Positions 16,101 to 25,536 of a stretch of 64,000 nt of DNA are shown here, piece by piece; the first letter of the stretch is position 1, and every line of letters begins with the position of its first letter. Both the position numbers and the translations under genes were made by a program. The notes beneath the pieces are model-generated. The model was not told the origin of the DNA. It saw nothing but the letters and a program-made list of their open reading frames with translations, and made no database searches. Origin of the DNA: DAOMNN01 sp035443825 (GTDB lineage Bacteria > Pseudomonadota > Gammaproteobacteria > Burkholderiales > Rhodocyclaceae); NCBI GenBank assembly GCA_035443825.1, contig DAOMNN010000006.1:11549-75548 (forward strand), in the 5' to 3' direction.

Positions 16101-16733
16101 ATGAACGATCGCGATTTCGGCTACTGGTGGAACGTGGCCGGAGAATGGGTCGAGCCCCCCAATGAGCGGCGCAACGGATGGAGTGGCATGTTGCGAGTCC
16201 GGGCCGGGGGTAGGCTCTATTACGTAAAGCGCCAGCGCAACCATTTGTGCCGGACGGTGATGCATCCGTTGGGATGGCCGACTGCGAGCCGGGAGTGGCA
16301 CTACCTCGATCAACTACGCCGGATCGGGGTCGGGGCTCCGCAACCGGTCTTTCATGGTGTGCGCACTACTCCCCAAGGTCGGGAAGCCGTCCTGGTGACC
16401 GAGGAACTGACCGGATTCACTGCGCTGTCCGAGCAGGCTTCACTGGATCCGGACCAGCGCATGACATTGGCGCAGGCGCTCGGGCAAAGCCTGGGCATCC
16501 TGCATCGCGCGCGTCTTCAGCACAGCAGTCTGTACGACAAGCACATCATGGTCAGATGGCAGGGCGATGGGCCGGAGATTGCGCTCATCGACCTGGAGAA
16601 GATGCGGCGGCGCCTGACTCGCCGGGCGGCCGCCCGGCATGACCTGGAGCAGCTTCACCGACGGCAGAGGATACTGGACGACGAGGCGTGGGGTGCGCTC
16701 GAAGCTGCGCACGCGCGGAGCATGCGCGGCTGA
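16101..16733 (+). CDS. InaA-family LPS core/Kdo kinase-like protein
   Basis: The 210-residue protein belongs to the small kinase-like family of InaA/WaaP/KdkA. It has an early Lys in YYVKRQRNH (ATP-binding Lys), a catalytic-loop-like SLYDKHIMVR (Asp, His, residues ~148-157) and an IDLEKMRRR segment replacing the DFG region. Such proteins phosphorylate LPS core sugars or respond to weak acids. In Pseudomonas inaA is part of the colRS neighbourhood; here it is about 6 kb away, divergent from valS. Confidence 0.8.
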   Translation: MNDRDFGYWWNVAGEWVEPPNERRNGWSGMLRVRAGGRLYYVKRQRNHLCRTVMHPLGWPTASREWHYLDQLRRIGVGAPQPVFHGVRTTPQGREAVLVTEELTGFTALSEQASLDPDQRMTLAQALGQSLGILHRARLQHSSLYDKHIMVRWQGDGPEIALIDLEKMRRRLTRRAAARHDLEQLHRRQRILDDEAWGALEAAHARSMRG

Positions 16734-16790
16734 TCCGTGGCGGCCCCGAACCGACGCCTGCACTGCAACCGGAGGCGTGAGGCGCGGGTG

Positions 16791-17246
16791 TCAGCGGGAT
16801 CGTGAGCCGCGGTCGAGGCGGTTTGAGATTCGCTCCGACAGTGATGGAATGAGAGTTGCGCGCATGTGGGCGAGTGCTTCCCTGCGCAGATTCTCGGAGA
16901 ATCGATCGAGTTCGCTGGCGACGAGTTGGGGCAATTCGTTCGCGAACCAGAACTCGATTTCGCGCGCAAGCTCCGTGTCGAGGTCGACCAGCAATTCGGC
17001 CAATGCAACGCCGTTGCCCTGACCGGCGACGGGCTCTGGTTCCGACCCCGGGTCGAATGCGAGATCCTCGACGACGTCGGTGAGGAGCGGCAGATCGTCA
17101 GAGGTGTCGGTCGGACCGGTCTGACCCGGCACCTGGTGTCGCCGCAGCAGCGCGTCGGCCTTGCTGAGAAGCAGATCGGCCTCTCTCAGTTCGGCTTCCG
17201 GGTCGTCACGTGACGCCCGCCAGTCCTTCTCCCGCCAATCTTTCAT
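16791..17246 (-). CDS. DUF2486-like protein downstream of holC
   Basis: The 151-residue acidic, soluble protein has a central DDLPLLTDVVEDL segment. This resembles the PVLTEVV motif of betaproteobacterial DUF2486 proteins, which are often found after holC. The C-terminal half is predicted helical (LVDLDTELAREIEFWF...). Its ATG overlaps the holC stop (ATGA), so it is co-translated with the DNA polymerase III chi subunit. No catalytic motif is seen and its function is unknown. Confidence 0.65.
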   Translation of the reverse strand: MKDWREKDWRASRDDPEAELREADLLLSKADALLRRHQVPGQTGPTDTSDDLPLLTDVVEDLAFDPGSEPEPVAGQGNGVALAELLVDLDTELAREIEFWFANELPQLVASELDRFSENLRREALAHMRATLIPSLSERISNRLDRGSRSR

Positions 17247-17680
17247 AAGGCCTCCCGATGCACGGCATCAAAGGCTTCGATGGCCAGTCCCGCCGACTTG
17301 TAATACGTCCAGCGAGATCTTGCCGGAGCACGGGCCGAGTCGACCTGCCCAACGACCTCGATCAGCATGCGGAACTGGCCGAAATCCGCCGGCACGTCGT
17401 CGGCCAGATTGAACAGCAGGTCATTGTGGGTCCAATTGCCCGACTCGTGCGACAAGCCCAGCAAGACCGGGGTTTCGGACGCGAGTCGGGCACCGCTCAT
17501 GACATGCGGCACGAACGCGAGTTGATCGAAGCTCCATAGCAACTGGTCGAGGCGGCGGGCCGTATCCGCATCGGGGACTCTGAGCGCGACCCGGCGCCCA
17601 CTGGCATAGGCTCGTGCGGTCAACTCGCAGGCCAGTGCGAGCGGGTTCTCGGCATTGTGGTAGAACCGGACCCGGGTCAC
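17243..17680 (-). CDS. holC: DNA polymerase III chi subunit HolC
   Basis: The 145-residue protein has the chi-subunit features RVRFYHNAENP at the N-terminus, RRVALRVPD, LLWSFDQLAFVPH and VLL..HE. HolC links the clamp-loader psi subunit to SSB. The start is one of two adjacent GTG codons (17680 or 17683); I chose 17680, giving MTRVRFYH. It follows pepA by 4 nt and overlaps the DUF2486 gene. pepA-holC is a common proteobacterial pairing. Confidence 0.9.
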   Translation of the reverse strand: MTRVRFYHNAENPLALACELTARAYASGRRVALRVPDADTARRLDQLLWSFDQLAFVPHVMSGARLASETPVLLGLSHESGNWTHNDLLFNLADDVPADFGQFRMLIEVVGQVDSARAPARSRWTYYKSAGLAIEAFDAVHREAL

Positions 17681-17684
17681 CACG

Positions 17685-19184
17685 CTATTCCGTTGCAGCC
17701 TTGCTGCGCCGGAGCAGGAACTCGCTGAGCAGGGGGACCGGCCGGCCGGTGGCGCCCTTTGCATCCCCCGACAACCAGGCCGTTCCGGCAATGTCCAGGT
17801 GCGCCCACTTGTAGTTCTTGGTGAAGCGCGACAGGAAGCAGGCTGCAGTGATCGCGCCACCGTAGCGCCCCCCGATGTTGCCCATGTCGGCGAAGTTGCT
17901 CTTGAGCAGATCCTGGTATTCCTCCCATAGCGGCAGCTGCCATGCGCGGTCCCCGGCAGCCTCGCCGGACTCGCGAAGTTCGCCTGCAAGCAGGTCATCG
18001 TTGCTCATCAGGCCGCTCGGAATCTTGCCCAGCGCGATGACGCACGCGCCGGTGAGGGTGGCGATGTCGATGACACAGGCAGGTTTGAAGCGTTCCGCGT
18101 AGGTCAGTGCGTCGCACAGGATGAGGCGGCCTTCGGCGTCCGTATTGAGTACCTCGATCGTCTGGCCGCTCATCGAGGTGACGACATCGCCTGGTTTGGT
18201 GGCGGCGCCCCCGGGCATGTTCTCGGTAGCTGGAACGATACCGACCACATTGATCGGCAACGCCATGTGCGCCAGGGCCTTGATCGTTCCGAGCACGCTC
18301 GCGGCTCCGCACATGTCGAACTTCATCTCGTCCATCTCGGCTGCGGGCTTGATCGAGATTCCTCCGGTATCGAAGGTGACGCCCTTGCCCACGAGCACGA
18401 CGGGCTTGTCCTTGGGCTTGCCTCCCCGGTAGTGCATCACGATGAGCTTCGGGGGCTGGTGGGACCCGCGAGCAACCGAGAGCAGGGCACCCATGCCGAG
18501 TTTCTCCATGTCCTTGCGCTCGAGCACATCGACCTTGAGCTTGTACTTTCGCCCCAGATCACGGGCCGTCTCGGCCAGATGCGTGGGGGTGCAGATGTTG
18601 GCCGGGAGGTTTCCCAGTTCCTTCGCCAGCGCCATGCCCTCCGCGATCGCCTGGCCGTGCTTCAGTGCCGACTTCATGACCTCGCTGATCTTGTGACGAG
18701 TCAGCAGGATCACCTTGCGGACCCCACGGGGGCGCTCGGCCTTGCTTTTGCTTCGCGTAGTTTCGAAGCGATAGGCGCTGTCCGCGATGATGCGCGTGGT
18801 CTGCTGCAGCGCCCACGCAATATCGCGTCCGGGAATCTCGATGTCGCCGAGGCATACAACGGCATCACCGGTTGGGGTTGCGGCAAGTGCCTTCCCGACG
18901 GCCACGACGGCGTCTCGCCAGTTCTTGTCCGAGAGGTCCTCCCTTTTGCCCATGCTCGCGACGAGTACCCGATCGCACGCACAGCCGGGGAGGTCCGGTA
19001 TCGCAAGCACGGCGCCGGCCCGGTCGTCCAACTCGCCACGGCCGATGATCGTTGCCAGCTTGCCGTTGGAAGCCCTGTCCAGCGCCTTTGCGGCGGGACT
19101 CAGGCTTCCGTCTGCAAAGACAGCCACCACCACTGTGCCGGTCTTGAGCTTTTCCGGGGTGCCGGTCTTTATGGTAAATTCCAC
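17685..19184 (-). CDS. pepA: Leucyl aminopeptidase PepA
   Basis: The 499-residue M17 aminopeptidase contains the metal/active-site blocks VGKGVTFDTGGISIKP and the family signature NTDAEGRL. It releases N-terminal residues from peptides, and in some bacteria also acts in Xer recombination. The chosen start is GTG at 19184, because AAGGAG sits 6 nt upstream and the protein then starts MEFTIKTG as in relatives. The ATG at 19205 would place that ribosome-binding site inside the gene. lptF is divergent upstream. Confidence 0.95.
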   Translation of the reverse strand: MEFTIKTGTPEKLKTGTVVVAVFADGSLSPAAKALDRASNGKLATIIGRGELDDRAGAVLAIPDLPGCACDRVLVASMGKREDLSDKNWRDAVVAVGKALAATPTGDAVVCLGDIEIPGRDIAWALQQTTRIIADSAYRFETTRSKSKAERPRGVRKVILLTRHKISEVMKSALKHGQAIAEGMALAKELGNLPANICTPTHLAETARDLGRKYKLKVDVLERKDMEKLGMGALLSVARGSHQPPKLIVMHYRGGKPKDKPVVLVGKGVTFDTGGISIKPAAEMDEMKFDMCGAASVLGTIKALAHMALPINVVGIVPATENMPGGAATKPGDVVTSMSGQTIEVLNTDAEGRLILCDALTYAERFKPACVIDIATLTGACVIALGKIPSGLMSNDDLLAGELRESGEAAGDRAWQLPLWEEYQDLLKSNFADMGNIGGRYGGAITAACFLSRFTKNYKWAHLDIAGTAWLSGDAKGATGRPVPLLSEFLLRRSKAATE

Positions 19185-19290
19185 TCGCTTCTCCTTGAAT
19201 TGCACGTTGCCCGCGATTGGCTCCGATTATCGCCCTTTCGCGACAGACCCGTCAAAACGGCCTATCTAAACTTCTGGTGCCTTCCGCGCG

Positions 19291-20370
19291 ATGATCTTCC
19301 GGCGCGCCATCAAGCGCGAGTTCGCCCATGCTGCGGCTGGGGTGTTCGTGGCGCTGTTCGCCATCCTCATCACCACCGTGCTGATTCGCATGCTCGGCCA
19401 GGCGGCGGGCGGACGGGTGCCGGCCGACGCGGTGCTGGCCCTGATCGGATTCGGTGCGCTCGCACAGGTGCCGATCGTCCTTTCGTTGACGCTCTTCGTT
19501 GCCGTGCTGCTGTCGCTGACGCGGTCCTACCGCGACTCCGAGATGGTGGTCTGGTTCGCGTCCGGGCTTCCCCTGACTGCGTTCATCCGGCCCGTGCTGC
19601 AGTTCGCCGTGCCGATGGTGGTGCTGATCGCACTGATGACACTGGCGGTCACCCCATGGGCGAACATGAAGAGTGAGCAATTTCGTGCTGAACTCGACGC
19701 ACGCGACGACACGACGCGCGTGGCGCCGGGCGTCTTTCGCGAGTCGGGGGGGCAGCAGCGCGTTTTCTTCGTGGAGGAGGGCGGGACGGCCGACGGCAAG
19801 TTGCAGAACGTCTTCGTCAGCTCGGACGAGCACGGTACGCTCGGCGTGATCGCGGCCGAGGAAGGGGCGACGCACGTCGATGAACGCGGCGACCGGTTCA
19901 TCGTTCTCGAGCGAGGACGTCAATATCGCGGGGAAATCGGCTCGGCCGGCTACAGCGTCATGGAGTTCGACCGTGCCTTTGTCCTGATCGAGGAACGACG
20001 AGCGACCAGCCAGGCGGTACGGTCGCGAACGACTTCGACTCTGGATCTGATCCGGGATCGGTCGAACCGGCACCTGGGTGAACTTGCCGGGCGGATTGGC
20101 GTGCCCGTGGCCGCGCTCCTGTTGGCACTGCTCGCGATCCCGCTATCGTTCGTGAATCCGCGGGCGGGTCGCGGCAACAATCTGATTTTTGCGATTCTCG
20201 CCTACCTCGTATATAGCAACGCAATCAGTATCTGCCAGGCCTGGGTCACACAGGGCCGGCTGCCCTTCATTCTGGCCATCGTTCTCCCCCACCTGATCGT
20301 TCTCGCCGTGCTCGCGGTGATGTTCCACCGGCGGCTGGCAGTGTCGCCGTTCTGGCGGGTGCGAGCATGA
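19291..20370 (+). CDS. lptF: LPS export ABC transporter permease LptF
   Basis: The 359-residue protein has three N-terminal and three C-terminal membrane segments around a periplasmic beta-jellyroll domain. It starts MIFRRAIKREF, typical of LptF. With LptG and LptB it extracts LPS from the inner membrane and feeds it to LptC/LptA. Its last codons overlap lptG by 4 nt (ATGA). It is divergent from pepA, the usual order. Confidence 0.95.
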   Translation: MIFRRAIKREFAHAAAGVFVALFAILITTVLIRMLGQAAGGRVPADAVLALIGFGALAQVPIVLSLTLFVAVLLSLTRSYRDSEMVVWFASGLPLTAFIRPVLQFAVPMVVLIALMTLAVTPWANMKSEQFRAELDARDDTTRVAPGVFRESGGQQRVFFVEEGGTADGKLQNVFVSSDEHGTLGVIAAEEGATHVDERGDRFIVLERGRQYRGEIGSAGYSVMEFDRAFVLIEERRATSQAVRSRTTSTLDLIRDRSNRHLGELAGRIGVPVAALLLALLAIPLSFVNPRAGRGNNLIFAILAYLVYSNAISICQAWVTQGRLPFILAIVLPHLIVLAVLAVMFHRRLAVSPFWRVRA

Positions 20371-21446
20371 CCAGTGTGTTGACGCGCTACCTGGCTCGCG
20401 AAATTCTCGGCGCGAGCACGCTTGTCCTGCTCGCATTCCTTGGGCTGTTTGCATTCTTCGATTTCATCAACGAGCTGGATTCAATCGGTACCGAGGGTTA
20501 CCGGCTCCACCATGCGCTGGTGTATGTCGCGATGATCGTGCCAGGCCGGATCTACGAATTGCTGCCGGTCGTGGTGCTGATCGGTACGCTGTATGCGCTT
20601 ACTGCGCTGGCCAACCATTCCGAGATCACCGTGATGCGCGCTTCGGGAATGGCTACGTCTCGCATGCTGCGCACGCTCGGCGGCATCGGGTTGATTTTCG
20701 TCGCGCTCACTTTCGTCTTCGGCGAGTATGTGGCGCCGCCTTCGGAGCGTGCTGCACAGCAGTGGCGGCTGACCGCAACAGGGTCGGCGGTGTCGCAGCA
20801 ACTGCGCTCCGGTCTGTGGGTCAAGGATGGCGGCAGCTTCATCAATGTGCGTACCGTCCTGCCCGATCGGACCATGGAGCGCGTGCGTGTTTTCGCGTTC
20901 GACGATCAACAGGCCCTGCTTTCGATCAGTGAGGCGGCGACGGGTCGGTACGATACCGGCGATCAACTCTGGAGGCTGAGGGACGTGGTGCAGACACGCT
21001 TTCTCGACGGCCACACCGAGGTACATCGTTTGCCGGAGATTACCTGGCGATCGAGCCTGTCTCCGGAGGTGCTGAGCGTGCTCATGGTTGCCCCCGAGCG
21101 CATGTCGGTCGTCACGCTGTTCGCGTACATCAGTCACCTGAAGGAGAACAGGCAGAACGCCAACCGTTTCGAGATCGCCTTGTGGAAGAAGATCATCTAC
21201 CCGTTCGCGGTGCTGGTGATGATGGCACTCGCATTGCCGTTCGCGCTGACCCATGACCGCATGGGCGGGGTCAGCGTCAAGGTATTTCTGGGCGTGATGC
21301 TCGGGGTAGGCTTCCATTTGCTCAATGGACTGTTCTCGAACCTCGGCGTGATCCATTCGTGGCAACCGGCATTGGTTGCGCTGACGCCGAGCCTCATTTT
21401 TCTTGCGACCGCCGCGATCATGCTGTCGAGAGTGGAACGACGCTGA
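20367..21446 (+). CDS. lptG: LPS export ABC transporter permease LptG
   Basis: The 359-residue partner of LptF has the same six-helix plus periplasmic domain layout. It starts VLTRYLAREI and contains the LptG-typical LGLFAFFDFINELDSIG. It is coupled to lptF by overlap. A possible weak hairpin (CCCGC-CTGA-GCGGG) lies near 21556, about 110 nt after the stop. Confidence 0.95.
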   Translation: MTSVLTRYLAREILGASTLVLLAFLGLFAFFDFINELDSIGTEGYRLHHALVYVAMIVPGRIYELLPVVVLIGTLYALTALANHSEITVMRASGMATSRMLRTLGGIGLIFVALTFVFGEYVAPPSERAAQQWRLTATGSAVSQQLRSGLWVKDGGSFINVRTVLPDRTMERVRVFAFDDQQALLSISEAATGRYDTGDQLWRLRDVVQTRFLDGHTEVHRLPEITWRSSLSPEVLSVLMVAPERMSVVTLFAYISHLKENRQNANRFEIALWKKIIYPFAVLVMMALALPFALTHDRMGGVSVKVFLGVMLGVGFHLLNGLFSNLGVIHSWQPALVALTPSLIFLATAAIMLSRVERR

Positions 21447-21640
21447 TTCGCGTGCTGTACTCGCTCGGATGATTCGTGAATGCGCGTGATGATCGCACAG
21501 GGATTTGTTTCGTAGGGGAATTCCGAGTAGGAGCGGCGGAGTGGTTCGTACGCCCGCCTGAGCGGGATTTCCGCCCTAGCCAAGACCAAGCGAGGGCGCG
21601 TGTCATTCATGAAATAGCCGGGTTCCAGCGGAAGTACATG

Positions 21641-21665
21641 AAAAGGGCCCCGAGATGGGGCCCTT
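21641..21665 (-). terminator. Intrinsic terminator of the rpsP-rplS operon
   Basis: Arms AAGGGCCCC (21643-21651) and GGGGCCCTT (21657-21665) enclose a 5-nt loop. Read on the minus strand the stem is followed by TTTT, giving a canonical rho-independent terminator 28 nt after the rplS stop. Confidence 0.88.
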
Positions 21666-21692
21666 GTCGCAGCTGTGGCGTTGCAGCCGGAA

Positions 21693-22085
21693 TCAGTCCT
21701 GCCTGGCCTTGGCCGCGCTGCCCTTGAAGTTCAGTTTTTCCTTGATACGCGCGGACTTGCCCGAACGCTGGCGCAAGTAGTAGAGCTTTGCGCGACGAAC
21801 ATCGCCCCGGCGCTTGACTTCGATTCCACCGATCAGCGGCGAATAGGTCTGGAAGGTTCGTTCCACGCCCTCACCCGACGAAATCTTGCGCACGATGAAA
21901 GAGGAATTGAGGCCGCGGTTGCGCTTGGCAATGACGACGCCTTCATAGGCCTGCAAACGCTCACGGTTGCCTTCCTTGACCTTGACCTGTACGACCACGG
22001 TGTCGCCGGGGGCGAATTCGGGGATAGCTCTGCCTTCGGTGAGGCGGGCGACCTCTTCCTGTTCCAGTTGCTGAATAAGGTTCAT
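21693..22085 (-). CDS. rplS: 50S ribosomal protein L19
   Basis: The 130-residue bL19 protein includes the conserved FAPGDTVVVQVKV, EGVVIAKRNRG and KLYYLRQRSGKSARIKE segments. It sits at the 30S-50S interface. It is the last gene of rpsP-rimM-trmD-rplS, with a 147-nt spacer after trmD in which I see no convincing gene. Confidence 0.97.
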   Translation of the reverse strand: MNLIQQLEQEEVARLTEGRAIPEFAPGDTVVVQVKVKEGNRERLQAYEGVVIAKRNRGLNSSFIVRKISSGEGVERTFQTYSPLIGGIEVKRRGDVRRAKLYYLRQRSGKSARIKEKLNFKGSAAKARQD

Positions 22086-22232
22086 CTACGACTCCTTCAT
22101 TTCAATGGCCTTTGGCCTTGCACGCAGAGCAGCACTCGCCTGATGCGTACGGTTTGTATTCGAGCTGTCGGCCGGCACTGCCGGTTTCGGCTCCATTTCT
22201 CGAATCGACTGCATTGCCGTCAGGTGGGCGTG

Positions 22233-23018
22233 TCAGCGACTCGCTTGTTCCTGCCTGTATTCTTCGAGCAATGCAGCTTCTTCCTTGCTCAAGTGGCGAC
22301 CTTCGATCAGATCGGGTCGCCGTACCCATGTCCGTCCTATCGCCTGCTTGAGTCGCCAGCGGCGAATCGCAGCATGGTTGCCCGAGAGCAACACCTCTGG
22401 TACCCGTTCCTCGCCGTACGACTCCGGGCGCGTGTAATGAGGGCAGTCGAACAAGCCCTCGACGAACGAATCCTCAAGGGCCGAATCGGCATCGTTCAGC
22501 GCGCCTGGCAGGTGCCGGATCATCGCATCGAGCAGAACCATCGCCGGCAGTTCGCCACCGGAAAGGACGAAATCACCGAGTGACAACTCTTCGTCGACGC
22601 ACTTGTCGATCAGGCGTTGATCGACGCCTTCGTAGCGCCCGCACAACAAGATCAGCGACGGCTGCTCACACAGCGCGATGACCTTCCCGTGATCCAGTCT
22701 CGTGCCCTGCGGCGAAAGATAGACCACTGGGCCTTCCATGCCAATGCTTCGCTGCTGCGCCGCCCGGGCCTGCGTGATCGCATCCTCGAGCGGTTTGGCC
22801 ATCATGACCATTCCGGGGCCGCCCCCGTATGGGCGGTCATCCACGGTCCGGTGCGCATCGGTCGTAAAATCCCGCGGATCGTGAAATGCGATTTCGTACA
22901 ATCCGCGCTCCAGGGCGCGCCGCGTGATTCCGCTCGCGGTGATTGCCGCGAACATCTCAGGGAACAGCGTGACGACATCATAGCGCCTGGTCGATGTTGG
23001 CGCACTCACGCCGATCAC
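22233..23018 (-). CDS. trmD: tRNA (guanine-N1-)-methyltransferase TrmD
   Basis: The 261-residue SPOUT methyltransferase shows PYGGGPGMVM, LCGRYEGVDQR and the deep-trefoil-knot motif SLGDFVLSGGELPAM. It makes m1G37 in tRNAs to prevent frameshifting. Its start overlaps the rimM stop by 4 nt. Confidence 0.97.
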   Translation of the reverse strand: MIGVSAPTSTRRYDVVTLFPEMFAAITASGITRRALERGLYEIAFHDPRDFTTDAHRTVDDRPYGGGPGMVMMAKPLEDAITQARAAQQRSIGMEGPVVYLSPQGTRLDHGKVIALCEQPSLILLCGRYEGVDQRLIDKCVDEELSLGDFVLSGGELPAMVLLDAMIRHLPGALNDADSALEDSFVEGLFDCPHYTRPESYGEERVPEVLLSGNHAAIRRWRLKQAIGRTWVRRPDLIEGRHLSKEEAALLEEYRQEQASR

Positions 23019-23521
23019 CAGTCCTTTTGCCAGTCCACCCGAATCACTCCTCCCGCAAGATCCACTTCCTGTGCATAGGCTGCGACGAAGGGGATCAGCC
23101 TTTCCGTTTCGCCGTCGACCACTCGGAGGACATCATGCGCACCGGTGGCAATCAGGCCCTCCACCTTTCCGAGTGTCTCGCCGCCGAGGTTCTCGACACG
23201 CAATCCGATCAGATCATGCCAGTAGTACTCGTCTTCATCGGGCGCAGGCATCGCACTGCGTGGTGCCCCAACGTACCAGCCCTTGAATTTGTCCGCCGTA
23301 TCGCGGTCCGGTATTTCCTCGAACAATGCGATCAACCCGTCGCCGTGCGTCCGGCATTCACGCAACGACAGATTCCGCCAGGAATCGTCCGGAGACTCCG
23401 AATCGTGAGCAGTCCACCAGTGTGACATCTGGCCCCACGAAAGAGGGTCGTCACCAAAAGGAGCGACCCGGACCCAGCCCTTGACACCAAAGGGAGCGAC
23501 GATGCGCCCCAGTACGATCAT
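23015..23521 (-). CDS. rimM: 16S rRNA processing protein RimM
   Basis: The 168-residue protein begins MIVLGRIVAPFGVKGWVRV, the RimM N-domain, and has the PRC-barrel region DEYYWHDLIGLRV...LGKVEGLI. It assists 30S head maturation with uS19. It is coupled to trmD by overlap and lies 22 nt after rpsP. Confidence 0.97.
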   Translation of the reverse strand: MIVLGRIVAPFGVKGWVRVAPFGDDPLSWGQMSHWWTAHDSESPDDSWRNLSLRECRTHGDGLIALFEEIPDRDTADKFKGWYVGAPRSAMPAPDEDEYYWHDLIGLRVENLGGETLGKVEGLIATGAHDVLRVVDGETERLIPFVAAYAQEVDLAGGVIRVDWQKDW

Positions 23522-23543
23522 GACCGTGAGCCGGATCGGCCAA

Positions 23544-23795
23544 TCAGGCCGCGGCCTTTGCAGACTGCTTTACCAACCGGGCAACCGTGGGCGAAACCTG
23601 GGCGCCGTTCTGCGTCCAGTATTCGAGGCGCTCGGTGTTGATCACGAGTGCCTTTTCCGCACCGGCAGCGACCGGGTTGTAGTAGCCGACGCGCTCGATA
23701 AAGCGGCCGTCGCGACGATTGCGCTTGTCAGCGGCGACAATGTTGAAAAAGGGGCGCTTCTTGGCGCCACCACGGGCAAGGCGAATGACGACCAT
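23544..23795 (-). CDS. rpsP: 30S ribosomal protein S16
   Basis: The 83-residue bS16 begins MVVIRLARGGAKKRPFF and has RDGRFIERVGYYNP, both diagnostic. The frame is open far upstream, but the ATG at 23795 gives the conserved start. It is the first gene of the four-gene translation operon. Confidence 0.97.
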   Translation of the reverse strand: MVVIRLARGGAKKRPFFNIVAADKRNRRDGRFIERVGYYNPVAAGAEKALVINTERLEYWTQNGAQVSPTVARLVKQSAKAAA

Positions 23796-24018
23796 GCGGA
23801 TTTCCTTGTGATGTTCTGTAGCGGGGTGCGAAAAGCACAAAATTCTAATCGAATCCAGGGGTTTGAGCAAGGCGTTTGACACGTCTCGAAGGTGCGCTGC
23901 AAACGTGCGGGCGTGGAGCCGATCGGGTGGCGTGGGTCTGCACCACATCACACGCATAAGCGGTCCGAAGTTGAATAGAATGTGTCTGCGACAACAATCA
24001 ATGGATGGAAGCTTTTCG

Positions 24019-25536
24019 ATGGCCGTTCCGACGACCGATCCCGAGTGGATTGCACGGATGTTCGACTGGCTCGGCAGCGAACCCGCAGACGACTGTCTGG
24101 ACGATCTCGCGCTACTGCACAAGCATCTTTCGTCACTGGCAACTCCGACGGTGACGCTTGAGCAATTGCATCGCTGCGCCGATCCCGTTGCGCTGCGTGT
24201 CCTGGATATCTCGGACCGTTTCAAGCCCCATCTGCTCAATGCGACACTGCCTTTGCCTCGCCAGATTCATTCGGCGTCCGTCGATCTGATTCATACCCTG
24301 CTCACGGTATCGGGCTTTTTTGGGCGATTGCTGAAGGCGGGCGCTGCTTCCGCGTCGGGTGCGAGACGTCCCGAGCACGCCGCACGGGGCCTGCGCCTGT
24401 TAGGCGAAGCCTATCTGCTGGCATGCATGGGCGGAACCGAAACGCCGGGTGAGTTGTGGCATGCCGCACATGCCTTGTTCGGTGTCGCATGCTCCGATGT
24501 GCGCGGTGTCGTCGCGGAGCCGGAGAATGCGTCGCCCGAGGCAGCGCTGCAGTACAAGAGAATGCTCGCGGTCGCGGCCCTGCAGCCGGAAAGCCTGACC
24601 GGGCGGGAACTCGTCTGGATTCATGACTATCTGGAGGTGACGTCGGGCGCGGTGGAACTGTCGCGGCGGCCACTGCAGCCTGAGAGTGCGGTCTTCTGGC
24701 TGGATCCGGATCATGAAGGTGCGCCGGTGGCACTGATCAGGCGAGTCCCGCCGGTCAGTGACTGCCTGCTCTACTATCGTGCGGTGACCCTGGCGCGCCG
24801 GGTTGCGGAACAGATCGACTGGCTCGAGCGACGCATTGCGGATGCCGAGGTCGTCGGACTCGAGCGGGACGGCGAGTTGCTCGAACCCGATGCATCGGGC
24901 CTGCCGGTCGGGCTTACGCCACTGGAGGCGCTTTCGCTTCTGCGTCGGATGCACGAGCGCTGGTCTACGCCGCCCAGTCGCGAGCATCCGCGGCGACGGC
25001 AGCTCTATACGGTCCAGGTGTGTCAGGGGCTGCGTGCGATCTGGCGACTCCATCGTACCGGCAAGGCGTCCGATGCGGTGTCGGAATGGATGGTGTACAA
25101 CGAGAGTCCGGGCGGCTATGCCATCATCAGCGTGTCCGGCGTCGAAGGTGTGCTCAGCGCCGGCATGGCGCTGGCATTGCGGCGTGACGGGAAAAGCCCG
25201 TGGTCGATCTGCATCGTTCGCTGGATCCGAAGTGATCATCCGGATGAGGTCGAGCTGGGCCTGCAGGTGATCGCCGAATCATGCATTGCGATCTCGATCG
25301 CATTCCGCGGCGGGGAACTGCGCTCCACGTCCCCCGCGCTGATTCTCCCGCCGGCCGGCCCCATGCGCCGCAATCCGGCGATACTCGCAGCTGCGGGGAC
25401 ATACAATTCGCGGCGCTTCATCCTGGTCCGCGAAGGCGCGCCCCTCTATGTCGCGCAGGGACGCGTGTTGAGTCTCGACATGCAGACAGCCAACGTCGAG
25501 TTGTTCCAGTACGAAATCGATCCCTATCCGATCTGA
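24019..25536 (+). CDS. Uncharacterised 505-residue protein with PilZ-like C-terminal region
   Basis: The protein has no signal peptide or membrane helix. Its N-terminal two thirds are helical and Leu-rich. The C-terminal third contains WMVYNESPGGYAI, AGMALALRRDG, WSICIVRWIRSD and ELGLQVI, an order of small beta-strand motifs resembling PilZ-type domains, although the canonical RxxxR...DxSxxG is only weakly matched. I chose the ATG at 24019, preceded by GGAAG at a 7-nt distance; ATGs at 24001 and 23863 are alternatives. It is divergent from rpsP. Its 3' end overlaps the convergent yihY-like gene by 13 nt. Cyclic-di-GMP binding is only a possibility. Confidence 0.7.
   Translation: MAVPTTDPEWIARMFDWLGSEPADDCLDDLALLHKHLSSLATPTVTLEQLHRCADPVALRVLDISDRFKPHLLNATLPLPRQIHSASVDLIHTLLTVSGFFGRLLKAGAASASGARRPEHAARGLRLLGEAYLLACMGGTETPGELWHAAHALFGVACSDVRGVVAEPENASPEAALQYKRMLAVAALQPESLTGRELVWIHDYLEVTSGAVELSRRPLQPESAVFWLDPDHEGAPVALIRRVPPVSDCLLYYRAVTLARRVAEQIDWLERRIADAEVVGLERDGELLEPDASGLPVGLTPLEALSLLRRMHERWSTPPSREHPRRRQLYTVQVCQGLRAIWRLHRTGKASDAVSEWMVYNESPGGYAIISVSGVEGVLSAGMALALRRDGKSPWSICIVRWIRSDHPDEVELGLQVIAESCIAISIAFRGGELRSTSPALILPPAGPMRRNPAILAAAGTYNSRRFILVREGAPLYVAQGRVLSLDMQTANVELFQYEIDPYPI

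Noticed and set aside
21476..21640. REP-like GTAGGAGCGGC stretch between lptG and rplS
   Set aside because: It recalls Pseudomonas REP sequences but no second copy was found in the window and the dyads are weak.
22102..22329. Minus-strand frame with a Cys-rich end in the trmD-rplS spacer
   Set aside because: It overlaps the trmD 3' end in another frame and only the last ~20 residues fall in the spacer. No ribosome-binding site or family match.
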